Assembly: GCF_051014685.1 (NCBI RefSeq)
Contig: NC_135056.1
Location: forward strand, 7,564,001 to 7,628,000
From: Ptiloglossa arizonensis
Lineage: Eukaryota; Arthropoda; Insecta; Hymenoptera; Colletidae
Direction of reading: 5' to 3'
DNA length: 64,000 nt
Under the pieces are notes generated by a model. It did no database searches. It had not been told where the DNA came from and worked only from the letters and a program-made list of their open reading frames with translations. A program made the position numbers and the translations under genes. Within the stretch, counting starts at the first letter, position 1, and each line of letters begins with the position of its first letter. This document shows, piece by piece, positions 41,412-52,900 of this stretch.

Positions 41412-42203
41412 TGTCTGCTATAGAACCAACACCTCTAGAGAAAAGGCTTTGTGAAGCATTTGATGTGTTCGATAATGCAAAAAAAGGTGAAATAGATGTT
41501 AGAGATTTAGGAACTATTATTAGAGCATTAGGATGTGTCATTACTGAAGCAGAATTACAAGAAATACAAGTTGAAGTGGAAGATGTGCAAAATAATTGTG
41601 TACCATTACAGAGATTTCTTGAATATATGTGCAAAGCTATAAATGAACGCAAGTTAGTTATTTATAATTGAAACTTCAAATTTATTAATAAATAATAAAC
41701 AATACATTTTGTTCCTTAGCTTTAACTAAAATTTAAATTAAAATTTTTTATCTAGGTTCAAACCAGCTGAACCAGAAGATTTATTAAAATCATTTCAATT
41801 ATTAGACCCTGAAAATAGAGGATACATTATGCGCGATGTTTTAGAAAAAACAATGATGGAAATTGGAGAACCATTTTCGGAAGAAGAAATGGCTAATATG
41901 ATGGCCATTGCATGTGATCCACGAACAAAAAGAATCAATTACGAGCATTACATTAATTTGCTAATTGTATGTATTATATTCCTTTTTTTTTATAGACTAA
42001 CTTACTACTATGCTACAAAAATGACTATTATTAACATTAATACAAATAACATGTAGAACACTTTCAAATACCGTTTATAGGTAAAAATACCTAACGAAAT
42101 CAATGTATATTCTATTATTGACAAAATGGATGCTGCTATGTTAGCAGCTACGCCTAAAAGACGTAGATTGGAAAGCCTTCTTCTGACCTACGAAGTGACT
42201 TAA
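41202..42203 (+). CDS. EFCAB2: EF-hand protein, EFCAB2/DRC8-like
   Basis: Exons 41412..41652, 41756..41966 and 42081..42203 encode about 191 residues, with a likely start codon split by an intron (A at 41202, TG at 41412-41413). A GTAAGA donor follows 41202 and an acceptor AG precedes 41412. The N-terminal pair of EF-hand helices reads LCEAFDVFDNAKKGEIDVRD and IIRALGCVITEAEL; the second pair reads LLKSFQLLDPENRGYIMRDV, GEPFSEEEMANM and DPRTKRINYEHYINLL. The loops lack several acidic ligands, so calcium binding is doubtful. The order and the GTIIRALGC and GEPFSEEEM motifs match EFCAB2 (dynein regulatory complex subunit 8 of motile axonemes). The tail TPKRRRLESLLLTYEVT extends beyond the human protein. 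First-exon assignment is the weak point. Confidence 0.82.
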
Positions 42204-42543
42204 TTTAATTGAAAGATATGATTTTGTGATTATTCGCAATAATGTTGTTCAGTGAAGGAAATACAATTAGTAAAGAAAATTTGTTAGTATTGAAATATTT
42301 TTAGAAATATTTAAAACGTTTCTTTATTATAATCTTTACAAAAAACAAGATACTGAATATAATGTACAAAAATATAATTTATATACAGTATACTGTGATA
42401 AATTTCACATTAATGATTGCCTGAGAACCTGCTCCATTGTATTATTTTAACTTCCACTATTGCATAAATCTCAACACTTAGCAAAAATTTTCAGTCTCGT
42501 TTTTCAACAATTACTGAGGTTCTATTGTATATATAAATCTATT
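42204..42543. other. Convergent 3' UTRs of EFCAB2-like and ECH1
   Basis: 340 bp between two convergent stop codons; transcripts may overlap. The TTTATT at 42323-42328 is a minus-strand AATAAA suited to ECH1. No exon is seen. Confidence 0.6.
42323..42328 (-). promoter_or_regulatory. Candidate polyadenylation signal of ECH1
   Basis: AATAAA on the minus strand, 216 bp beyond the ECH1 stop codon. Confidence 0.45.
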
Positions 42544-44108
42544 CTATAATTTTGAAAAAACTGGTGGATCAGATTTAACAGCTTGTGACACAACAGCATT
42601 TGTAAAATCCTCACTTTGAAGCATAGCCTGATTATGTATAGCCTATTAATATAAGTAAATGCAATGTATTTATATCCATATATTTTATATCATAGTATTA
42701 TTTATAGGTGGAGTAATATTGGTGCTTACAATGTGATCAAGACCCTCTTGGACACAATGATCTCTTGAGTAAATTAAATTTAATTTTGAAACTTGTACTG
42801 CAACTGGACTTTTATTTGCTATCTCTTCTGCAAGTTTCATTGATCCTTTCAATAGGCTGAATAGAATAGAAAATGCTTTTAACTTTTATATTCCAAAAAT
42901 GGAAGTAAGTAAAATCAGATACATTTGCTATTACATATTATTTACATAAAATATAAGAAACTTTTTTACCTTTCTTGATCATCAAATAAACGGCTAACAA
43001 AACCATGTTGTAATGCCTCAGAAGCTGAAAATTTTCTTGCAGTATATATAAGTTCTCTAACTAAGCTGTCAGATCCCACAATTTTTGGAAACCTCTGCAA
43101 TGTACCCACATCAGCAGCCATACCCAGAGCGACTTCTTTTATTTGAAACCATGCATCTGAAGAACAATATCGAATATCTGCTGCTGATGTCATATCTACA
43201 CCAGCTCCAATGCATGCACCATGTATAGCTGCAATCACTGGTTTTGGACACTAACAGACAATTTTATGAAAAGAAATGATTACAACACTAATTCAGAACT
43301 AAAATATAATTTAAGTAAATTTTAAATTAAAAATATTAAAATTATAATTAATATGTAACCTTTTCTATGGCATTAAAACTATCTTGATATTGTTTTATCT
43401 TTAATTGTAAAACTTTACATTTTCGTGCAATGTCTTCGTGTTTCTGTAATTCTGATGCTAGTTTCATAACATCCTGGACATCAATACCTATGAAATTTAT
43501 TGTATACTATTTTTAAGCTGTATTTTTATTAAAGAGGATGTTCATAAAAGTAATGATATACCTGTACAAAATGCTTTACCAGCACCTGAAAGAATTATGA
43601 CTCTACATTCTGGTTCCGTTGCTAATTCATTAAAGCAATTCTTGAACTCTCTGTGCAACCATTAAACAAACAATATCAAATTTTTATATGTAACACTAAT
43701 TATGATTTAATATAAATACATACATCCACATCATATCATCCATAGCATTAAGTTTTTGTGGTCTATTTATGTTTACCATATAAATAAACTCTTTTGGTAC
43801 AGATACTGTTAGAGTTTTATATTTTTTAGAAACTTGTTGTTCGTTACTATAATTCATTTTACAATTATATTGTACTTCTGGGAAAAATAACATTCTTATT
43901 AACCTTATATGAAATATTTAAATTAAAAATAATTAAAAAAATATTAAATCCTTTTAAGCTATAAAAGTCAATATATATATATAAAATTAAATATTGATTT
44001 TTATAAAATGTATTGATACAATACTTGATAAATATAGAAGTACAAGTGTTTCTTACGTGTCCTTAGTATATTCGTTAGCAAATGACGTCTAATAACATTT
44101 AAAGCCAT
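42544..44108 (-). CDS. ECH1: Delta(3,5)-delta(2,4)-dienoyl-CoA isomerase (ECH1)
   Basis: Seven exons, complement(44057..44108, 43724..43877, 43562..43650, 43360..43487, 42970..43250, 42730..42856, 42544..42642), encode 309 residues. The first about 17 residues (MALNVIRRHLLTNILRT) look like a mitochondrial presequence and the last three are SKL, a peroxisomal type 1 signal, as in mammals. The crotonase fold shows NRPQKLNAMDD, ILSGAGKAFCTGIDVQDV, CPKPVIAAIHGACIGAGVD and EVALGMAADVGTLQRFPKIV. D160, E180 and D188 have the same spacing (20 and 8) as the catalytic D176, E196 and D204 of the rat enzyme. It isomerises dienoyl-CoA in beta-oxidation of unsaturated fatty acids with odd-numbered double bonds (family knowledge). 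It diverges from the ATP synthase b gene and converges on the EFCAB2-like gene. Confidence 0.96.
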
Positions 44109-46225
44109 TGTCACTAACAATAAAATACAATGTAAGGAATGAAACTAAGAATTACTATTTCTGTACTTTCAATTTTTTTTATGTATATAAATAGTATATA
44201 TAAATTAAGTATACAATTTTAAATCATATGATTGCGCATTTTTATTTTACAATGATAAAATGAGTTAACCGATTACGTAGTCCGACTTATTTTGTTATTA
44301 TAAAGGTTAATATTCATGTTTTAATACAGTGCCATTAATTTTTCTATAAGCTATGTAAAATAAAATTACTGGTGAAATTTTCTTATATTCTTAGAATTTA
44401 ACCAATATTGCTTACTAAGAAATTTTTAGTCTTGTAAAAATTACAAGTTTCCATATATTAAACAATAACTACACGAAGTATAATTTTTCAAATTTTTTTT
44501 TAAGAAATTTGAATAACACTATAAAAGTTACATATGTATGTAATTAAACTACAAAAATATTCTACAAAATACAATGTATTTACTCATATATACAGCTTAT
44601 ATATGTCATGTAACTAGTGACACAAGCAGGAAGTGGTGATTCCACATCAAATCTGAATCGAAAATATAAAATAATATTTTTTCATATGAGTTACTGTTTT
44701 TGAAACAAATGACTGTAGAAGTTTATTAAATACTTGTGTGTACTTCACTTTAAAGGATTTTACTGTACACTATCTTTACTTTCTAGTGTTTTGGAAAACA
44801 TTGCTATACTACTTGATATGTGATAACACTGTTGATGTTATATTTTCTTTTGTTTCTACATATACTACATTCTTACTCTTCTCTTACACTTATGTTTTTT
44901 ATCAATGAACCATATCCTATATAAGAAGGAAGCAAATAAGCAAGAGAACGGATCTAAACAACGTCTGATCAAAATTAATGATTCTAAAATTATTGACTGA
45001 TAAATATAAATACTTTTGAAAAACCGGAAGTACACTAAAAATGAGAGTATATGTTAAGTAGAAAACTGGCAATTCATCGTGGGAGTGTAATAATTTTAGT
45101 CTAGTAACACTTTCAAATTTGATCCTTTTTATTCTTTGTCTACACTTGGATTTCTTCACTGCTATATGGTCAAATAAAATGTTTCTGTTTAATTATTAAA
45201 CTATTATCTAGTTTCCAAATTCCGTTCCTATTTTAAATATTGTTATCACGTGAAGTATTGTTAATATTATTTTCTGGTGATAGAGCAACAATAACTTTAT
45301 TATTATAGATGATAATTAAATTTTGTTTAAAACATGAACGGTACAAATTATGCATATTATCTGTTAAACTTAAAAATAGAAGTAATATTGTTTTGTGTGA
45401 TCAGAATTCATCAATCTACAGTGTCTATATCTCCATGTTATATGCGAGTGCATGTAGTAACAGATTAACGCATGTGAGTCGAACATGAAAAAATGTAACA
45501 AATGATTAAAAAATCGGTGACACACCTTTCCTTAAATTCCTTCCAAAAATTGTTGTTAATGTTATTAATTATTATTACTAAAATATTATTCTATTTTTAA
45601 GTTAAATGAACAATGGAGTTTTTTTAACAACTTAAGAACAAGTCGGCCTAAACCCAATTTCCCAATTTTATAAATATTTTTGTATACTTTATTATATATT
45701 CGATGATAATTTTGAGGCGCAGCTTTAGCATTATGGACAAAATCATTTGAAACGAGTGCATCGTTCTATTATAATTAATCAATTTGAATAATATTAAACT
45801 AAAAAAATTTTCTTTCTTAAATATTTTACTAAATTTATTTTAAAAAAACATAATAAAACAATAGGTGTGTGGATTAATCAGTTTTTATTTTTTATATACG
45901 TAAATTGATATTCTTTTAACCACACCAAATCAAAATCTAACAAACAATTTTCCACACTTTTTATTTAGTTACTAATTTTATGTTTCATGAGATAAGTTAT
46001 AATACTTGACAAAATTATGATATTATATTAAGTGCATAAGTAAACGTTCTTATATCTTGAAAAATGTTAATATTATACATGAAGTTGGTTGCTAGTAGCT
46101 TACGTTTCACCAACTATTATTCAATTATCTGTTAAATATTTTAAAGCGAACCACCCTGTGTAGCCAACTTCATGTTCTCTCCTTCATTCTAACAAGATCG
46201 ACCTGTAAGGTCTTACGAGGACAAA
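44109..46225. promoter_or_regulatory. Intergenic region between divergent ECH1 and ATP synthase b
   Basis: About 2.1 kb of AT-rich sequence with no supportable exon; the small minus-strand open frame at 44917-45159 shows nothing recognisable. It must hold both promoters. A small inverted repeat at 46077-46175 lies just upstream of the ATP synthase b start. Confidence 0.5.
46077..46175. repeat. Short inverted repeat upstream of ATP synthase b
   Basis: ACATGAAGTTGG at 46077-46088 is exactly complementary to CCAACTTCATGT at 46164-46175. The arms enclose 75 bp. It could be the ends of a tiny element remnant or a fold-back in the promoter or 5' UTR. Confidence 0.6.
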
Positions 46226-47710
46226 ATGTTGTCGAGATTAGCATTTCGTAATGGTGAGTTAGAATTATAAATAATATTAATTCCAATTATTTTACTGAAA
46301 AGAATGTCATACATTAGTAATAATAGGCTGTTTATAATATATTGTCACTGTCATTGTCAAGAACATGTTGATTATTTTACTGCCATTATGTAATAATCCA
46401 GTACTCTTTTTCGATTATTTTACTTAAAAAGCGTTAATATATAAATTTTTATGCTGAAATTTTTGTGTATACAGTATATTTAACTCAAACAGAGTAAAAT
46501 ATTTGTATATGATTGTGGATAATTAAATTTGGACTATGATTAATCAATGATTGCCAGTTCATTGATCAATCTATCAAATTTATTATAAGGCCTTTTTAAA
46601 CATCTTAAAATACTTATAGAGTTTTCAAATTTGTTTCAAAGCTCAAGCAGCCTCAGTAGCCATTCGTGGAATTCAAACTACAGTACCATTATTATCTGAG
46701 ATACCACGTCGTAAACGGCCCATATATCCAGAGCCGGTTAGGCACGGATTTGTTCCAGAAGACTGGTTTACATTTTTCTATCCAAAAACTGGTGTATCAG
46801 GTATGTCTCTAATTTAAAATTATTAATTAATTTTTTATATTTAAATATATTAATAAGCTTTGTCAAAAGATCATATTTACATAATCTTATTGACCTTTAA
46901 GAGTTAGAGAAATATGGAGAATAATTTAATGTTATTACATTTAGTTTATAATAATGGAATCATAATTTTATAGATAATACTTATTTATATTTTATGTTTA
47001 GGTCCATATGTATTCCTAGCTACAGTGTCAACGTTTTTAGTCTCTAAGGAGTATTACGTTTTGGAACATGAATTTTATAATTCAATCTCTTTAATCATGA
47101 TTTGTATTTATGCTGTGAAGAAATTTGGAGCCCAAACAGCAAACTTCTTAGATGAACACTGTGACGATTACAATGCAGCTTTGACTGATGGAAGAAAACA
47201 AGAATTGACAGATGTTGAAAATAATATTAAGGACCTGGAAAAAGAGAAATGGCGTTCTGGAGCCCAACAAATGATTATAGAGATTAAAAAACAAAATATT
47301 TTAATGCAGTTAGAAGCTGTTTACAGAGAACGAATGTTACAAGTTTATAATGAGGTAACATCTATGTTTATTTTTTAATTATATATATTTTTAAAGAAAT
47401 GTTAAAATTTTGGAATTACTACATAGACATCAAATCGTTTAACATAAATTAAAAGTTATTCTACATTTATTGGAATTTTTTCTACTTATACTGTTAATAA
47501 TGTGTGTTATTAATATATTTATATTATTTATAGGTTAAGAAACGCCTTGATTTTCATGCCCAGATAGATACTGTAGAACGCAGAATTGCTCAGAAACACA
47601 TGGCACAATGGATTATAAATAGTGTACTAAAAGCAATTACACCAGAACAAGAAAAAGCTACTTTGCAGCAATGTATTAAAGATCTTGAAGGTCTTGCTGT
47701 AAAGGGATAA
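46226..47710 (+). CDS. ATPsynB: ATP synthase F(o) subunit b, mitochondrial
   Basis: Exons 46226..46253, 46642..46800, 47002..47354 and 47534..47710 encode 238 residues, close to insect and mammalian lengths. The N-terminus MLSRLAFRN continues into [12 protein letters not shown], a basic presequence. Two hydrophobic segments follow at about residues 64-77 ([14 protein letters not shown]) and 87-103 ([14 protein letters not shown]). The rest is a long charged helix ([38 protein letters not shown]) that forms the peripheral stalk linking F(o) and F1. It ends LEGLAVKG before TAA. The sequence [20 protein letters not shown] is characteristic of the family. Function in inner-membrane ATP synthesis is inferred from homology. 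AATAAA occurs 70 bp after the stop. Confidence 0.97.
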
Positions 47711-49223
47711 AGTGTCACTTTTGAACTAGACGAAATAGAAATACTATTATTGAATCTGGACTAGTTCTTTGTCAGGAGCAATAAAAATATACTGCGTAAA
47801 TTGCATATATTTACCATTTATTACAATTAAACTATTGTTTACCGATACATTATACAATTATAATATTTCATGATAAATAAATGTCGTCAAAAATTAAGAA
47901 TAAATAATGTTTTAAAACTATCTAAATTTTATTAAAAATATTAAGTGTATAATATGGTATATACTTTACTTTTCAGTTAAGATAACTAAAGAAGGAAATG
48001 AATGCTAATAAATGTATAAAACAAATTTCTCGCTTTCATATATGTATAAAATGAGTCAATAAGTGCTTTAGATTATTTATCGATTTTAGAAAAAATTATT
48101 TTGTATAAAATATATTGTATTTGATGGGGTGTATTAAACAGATATTAGAAATGTGTCGGGTACCCGAGTTTCGAATTGGTATCCGAAGTTTGTAGTATTC
48201 AATTACCCGAATTTTACCGTATCAGACAATAATCATGCATATTGAAAATAATACTGTCAATGATGGAAAATGGTTGCATTTTTTCACGTGTGTAAAATTA
48301 ATTATGAGAAAATTTCCCGAAATGGAAATGGATTGTTGGAATTTTGATAAAGATGGTGACATAATTTCGCAAATATCTGAAATTCTATTACAAAGCTTTC
48401 TACAAATGTAAAACAAAAATCTTACTGTACTTATCTCAATTAAACTAGCAAATGACAATAGTTATTAATTTACCATGTATGTGTTTATATATATTAATTA
48501 GTCATTGAATTTAATTTGAGAACAAGGTTGCAATTTTTTACATTTCGTATAAAGTTACATGCTACATTACAAGTTCTGTTCCCACTTTTATGTCACAGCT
48601 TGTTTTTTGATTGTAATAAAATTAGTATGTGGACTCATCATTTTACTATTAATCGCATAATATTTTTTCTAATAAAATTATTAAAATTAAGTTTTTGTAG
48701 TCACGTTACACTCATAACTGATGGTCATAAATGAATTGAAGTGAGATTGGACATCTAGTATGGTTTTCTATGTACAGTTTCAAATGTGTCATAATAACTG
48801 ATCATAATACGATTGTATTGAATTCATGATCGTATAGTGCTTTACGTATATACATAAAAAATTAAATCAGTAACGTTAAAGGCAATTTTTTAAAGTTTTA
48901 GTTATATCATTTATAACAATATGCCATGTACATATATATAAAGTTTTGTATTTATTTAATAAAAATTAGTAATTACTATCATTTGCTACCACAATATTTT
49001 TTATTATAAGCCTAAATTATGAATGATTATTGCAATATTCGAATAGAATAGCATTTAGAGGAGTTTTATTAAACGTTAACAAATGATTATTTTTATAAAT
49101 GATAGTCATGGATATTTATTCTGTTTTAGGTTAAGTTACTGTGATTTGAAAACACATGAATTTTGTCAATTGTTAAGTGCCACTAAATCTATAACAAGTG
49201 TTTGTCCTTAGTTTTTTGTGAAA
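47711..49223 (+). other. ATP synthase b 3' UTR and golgin-84 upstream region
   Basis: About 1.5 kb, AT-rich, without a supportable exon. AATAAA at 47780-47785 is the likely end signal of the ATP synthase transcript. The golgin-84 promoter and 5' UTR must lie in the right part. Confidence 0.5.
47780..47785 (+). promoter_or_regulatory. Candidate polyadenylation signal of ATP synthase b
   Basis: AATAAA 70 bp after the stop codon. Confidence 0.6.
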
Positions 49224-51611
49224 ATGGCCTGGTTATCAGGTCTCGCTGATAAGGCAGAAAATTTGTTAAATAAAATAGATAAAAATACGGCAGCAGTTTT
49301 AAATAAAGATAAATATGAAGTGCCACAATCTCAATTGACAGAAGTTACATGGATTCCTCCTGAATCATGGTAAAAAAAAGCTAATTATTATACATTTCAA
49401 GTTTCTTTAGATTTAATATTCAGATTAATTAATGCTGCTTGAAGTTATGATTAAAATATTTATTACCTTTTGAAAATTAAATTAAATGATAAATTATTTG
49501 ACTTACATATCCTTTCTATTAATTAGCTAATTAAAATACAAAAATATGTCACATATTTCAGTTTTGACACACAAGAAGGAACAACTTTGAAATCTGCTTC
49601 AGGATCACCAAAGCAATTTCTTCATGGTCGTGTACTACTAAATCTGGCTTCTTTGACAATAAATTCTGCTACATCTAAAGATGAGGAGCTTTTTACCTTT
49701 TTAAATACACCTAACTCAAGTCCGAAGAAAACTACAGCCGAAATCTCAATGTCACCACCAACACCTTCATCTCTTATGGTTGAGCATCCAACGGATACTA
49801 CGGATTCTGTATCAGAATTATCTATTCACAGTGGTCGTTCAAGTCCCAGTCTTATGCATACATCTGTAGAAGTTCCAGATGATCTTAATCATGATAATGT
49901 GAATATAAGAAATGAAAATCTGTACAAGAAAGAAATAATGCACAAACTAAATAATGAAATAGAGGCCGATCAAACTTTAGGGATTGTATTAAATAATGGT
50001 AAATAAAAACTTTGGTTTTACTTTACATATGTTGATTTAGAACTTCAATACAGTTTTTATTTTGTTTCAGATTGTAGTATTATTGAGAGACAATTTGAAT
50101 CACAGCAACAAGAATACGAGTATGAGGAGAAGCAAGAAATTCTGGAAATAGACAAATTAATAAATTCATCTCATAATAAACACATAAGAAAGTACTTAAA
50201 AGAAGTAGAAAGGAATTTGGAGGAAAGGAATGAATTACTTGGAAAACAGGAAACAGATCACCAAAAAGAAATTGTGGTATTAAATGAAAAATTACAATCT
50301 TTGTACACAGAAAGAGTGCAATTATCTAAACAAGTAGTAGAATTACAGTCTGCTTTAGAAAGAAGTAGATCAGAATTAAATTCCACTAGATCCGATTTAG
50401 AACAACATAAAGCCAGAGCTCTAAAAACATTACAAGAAAAAGAAAAATTAATAACAGAATTAAGATGCAATGAATCTACAGGAATGGATGATACAACAAT
50501 GATGGAACTAAATCAATTAAGGTAAATCTAGTTATATATTAAATATAAATTTTCATTAACTGTTTTTCAATTTTGATTGTATTAAACGATAGACAAGAAC
50601 GCGACACGCTTAGAGAAGAAAATCAACAGATTTCTGAGCAATTGAGAATAGTGCGCGAAGAATTAATGAATGCTGATGTAAAGTTAGAAAAAATGAGACA
50701 GGAGTCTGCGGAAACAAATATACAAACTCAGGAAATCGTTACAACAGAAAGACGAAGAAGATTAGATGCAGAAGAGGATGCAAGATTACATTTAGAAGTA
50801 TATTAATAATTATTTGTGTAATTTCTACTTATATGTAACGAAATCAATGAATGCTAATTTTGTTTTAGGAGGTAAGATCGTTGAAAGATGAATTAATTCG
50901 TCAACGTAATGGCTACACTACACAATTACAAAAGAACGAATCTGAAATTGCTAAGCTTAAGATGCAATTATCTGCAACATTGATACCGAGTAGCGAGATA
51001 GAGTCGAGATTGGCATCTCTCACGCAAACATTAGTTTCAAAGCAACAAGCGTTGGAAAATTTAACGACCGAGAGAAATGCTTTAAGATTACAATTGGAGA
51101 AGATTGAAGTAAGTTAATGCGCTTTTGAGATAAACAGTATCAATGTTTTGAAACCATTGATGTTTACACTTACTTTTACAGCATGAATTTCGAAACAGTC
51201 GATGTAATGTTTCCTATAATATAAATGATACAGACGATGCGAAAGCTCAAGTACCGACATTTTTCATGGAAACTCCATTTGACACTGGGGTTACTAGAAG
51301 GGTGAAAAGAGCATACTCTTCGTTAGACGCAATTAGTATCCGTACAGGGTTGTTTTTAAGGAGATATCCGCTTGCAAGGATTTTAGTATTGATTTACATG
51401 GTAAGTGTTAATACAGTTATAGCAAGGTATAATTAAATCTAATATGAAAGCTAAATATTAAATAAAGATATTGTTTAATATTTAAACCTAAGTAGAACTA
51501 TTTAAAAAAAGAAAGAAATTTAATTTTAATATTCTTACCAATTTTTTTCAGGCATTACTTCAATTTTGGGTTGTTGTAGTTCTTCTATCACAATCACCAG
51601 AAGCACATTAA
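49224..51611 (+). CDS. GOLGA5: Golgin-84 (golgin subfamily A member 5)
   Basis: Exons 49224..49369, 49562..49998, 50071..50521, 50593..50797, 50869..51108, 51182..51400 and 51552..51611 encode 585 residues, between Drosophila golgin-84 and human GOLGA5 (731) in size. The N-terminus MAWLSGLADKAENLLNKIDK is the conserved golgin-84 start. Residues about 50-190 are Ser/Thr-rich and probably disordered. Residues about 195-500 form a long coiled coil (for example TERVQLSKQVVELQSALERS). The C-terminus has the conserved AYSSLDAISIRTGLFLRRYP followed by a tail-anchor helix at about residues 557-579 (LARILVLIYMALLQFWVVVV). Golgin-84 tethers COPI vesicles at the Golgi rim (family knowledge). All introns are 71-192 bp and GT-AG. 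Confidence 0.95.
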
Positions 51612-52077
51612 TATTTAATATTTGCAATATAAGAAAACAATAGAACTATTAAATGGTATATGTTCATTATGAATAGAAAGGCTTTTGTAAATATAATAGT
51701 GAGATAATATACATAGAATATTGTTATATAATTTCTAATTATGTTTAAGACTCTTTAATACACTTTTTAAATTATTATGTGTATTATAAAATGTTAAAAA
51801 GTTTTTAGGTACATAAATTAATATTTTTGAATGCATCTGTATAATTCAGTTTTACAAATAGTATTTGTGGGATATATGTTTTATTTCAATTAATCTAGTA
51901 TATCTCTTTGTATGAAATTATTATTAATATGGTACAAAAACTGTACATTTGCTGTTAATAATGAATAAGATACTCTTATTTATTCAAATTATCATTTATT
52001 TTTCCACTATATAGAAAAGTAAGTATAATACTATAAAGGTGATAAATATAATGTATTTAGTAAAATTTATTCTATGG

Positions 52078-52109
<32 letters not shown>

Positions 52110-52395
52110 CATTCATTATTTTTTGTATTAAATACTTTGAGATAAACACTCTTTCATTTTTAAATTTAATGGCGCGATTAATATTTTATGTCATGATAAA
52201 ACTTTGTAACAATTGTAAATGATTTATAAGGATATTGCAGTAAGTACTAAACAAACAACAATAAAGTATAGTGTAAGACACTTACAAGTTTATTATTCTT
52301 TTATGACAATCATACTTCTGTAATGTTTTTATTCATACAATTTTAAATAAGCTTATCCAAAAGGGTAATTTCTATAAATTAATATTGGTAATATT
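51612..52395 (+). other. Golgin-84 3' UTR and short intergenic stretch
   Basis: AT-rich. Repeated AATAAA signals occur inside the AAAT microsatellite at 52079-52106 and may terminate the golgin-84 transcript. Nothing else is supported. Confidence 0.45.
52077..52107. repeat. (AAAT)n microsatellite
   Basis: Seven or so perfect AAAT units; they overlap several AATAAA polyadenylation hexamers. Confidence 0.9.
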
Positions 52396-52900
52396 ATGGA
52401 ATCCAATGTAATCACAGGATTCTACCCTTGTAAAATTTTAAAAGAATTATTACCAAAATTGTTTACGAGCAGAGATCATTTAATGTATGTTTATAGTGAG
52501 TGCTAAATATTTTCCCATTCATGACCATTAAGAGGTAAATCCCGTTTATATTGCCCAATTGTATAATTTATGTGCAAGCTTGTAGTGATACTATAAAAGA
52601 AGAGGTAATATCTAATGTTACTCACAGTTGGGAAAATGGTCTTAAGGGGCCAAAATATTTAGCGCCGACGGTAAGTCAATTTTGTATGTATTTTTACAAA
52701 AAGCAGAAACACTTATGTACCTACTGTATTATGTACTACAATATATCGTACTAACATTCTCACATTTTTTACTATGATTGTTAGTATTTGATTTGGTTCA
52801 TTCTTATTGTTAGGTGTTATACTATAGTTAAAAAAAAGGCCTAATTTGATATGTTAAAAAACAGAGGCGTGCAGATGAAGATTTGGATCAGTTACTTTAA
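52396..52900 (+). CDS. Candidate small gene, three exons, product unknown
   Basis: I do not recognise this product. Exons 52396..52484, 52586..52670 and 52865..52900 join in phase to give 69 residues. Supporting signs: exon 1 ends at a strong GTATGT donor, the TGTAG acceptor of exon 2 keeps the frame, exon 2 ends at a strong GTAAGT, and exon 3 follows an ACAG acceptor and ends at TAA. The protein starts MESNVITGFYPCKILKELLP and has an amphipathic helical look (LIDTIKEEVISNVTHSWENG), then KGPKYLAPT and an acidic C-terminus RRADEDLDQLL. There is no signal peptide or membrane segment. The weak points are the short last exon, whose acceptor has no good pyrimidine tract, and the absence of any recognised relative. 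Confidence 0.45.

Noticed and set aside
52551..52754. The long frame around the second exon of the small unknown gene, read as a gene by itself
   Set aside because: It has no ATG start and continues past a strong GTAAGT donor into low-complexity sequence. The spliced model fits better.
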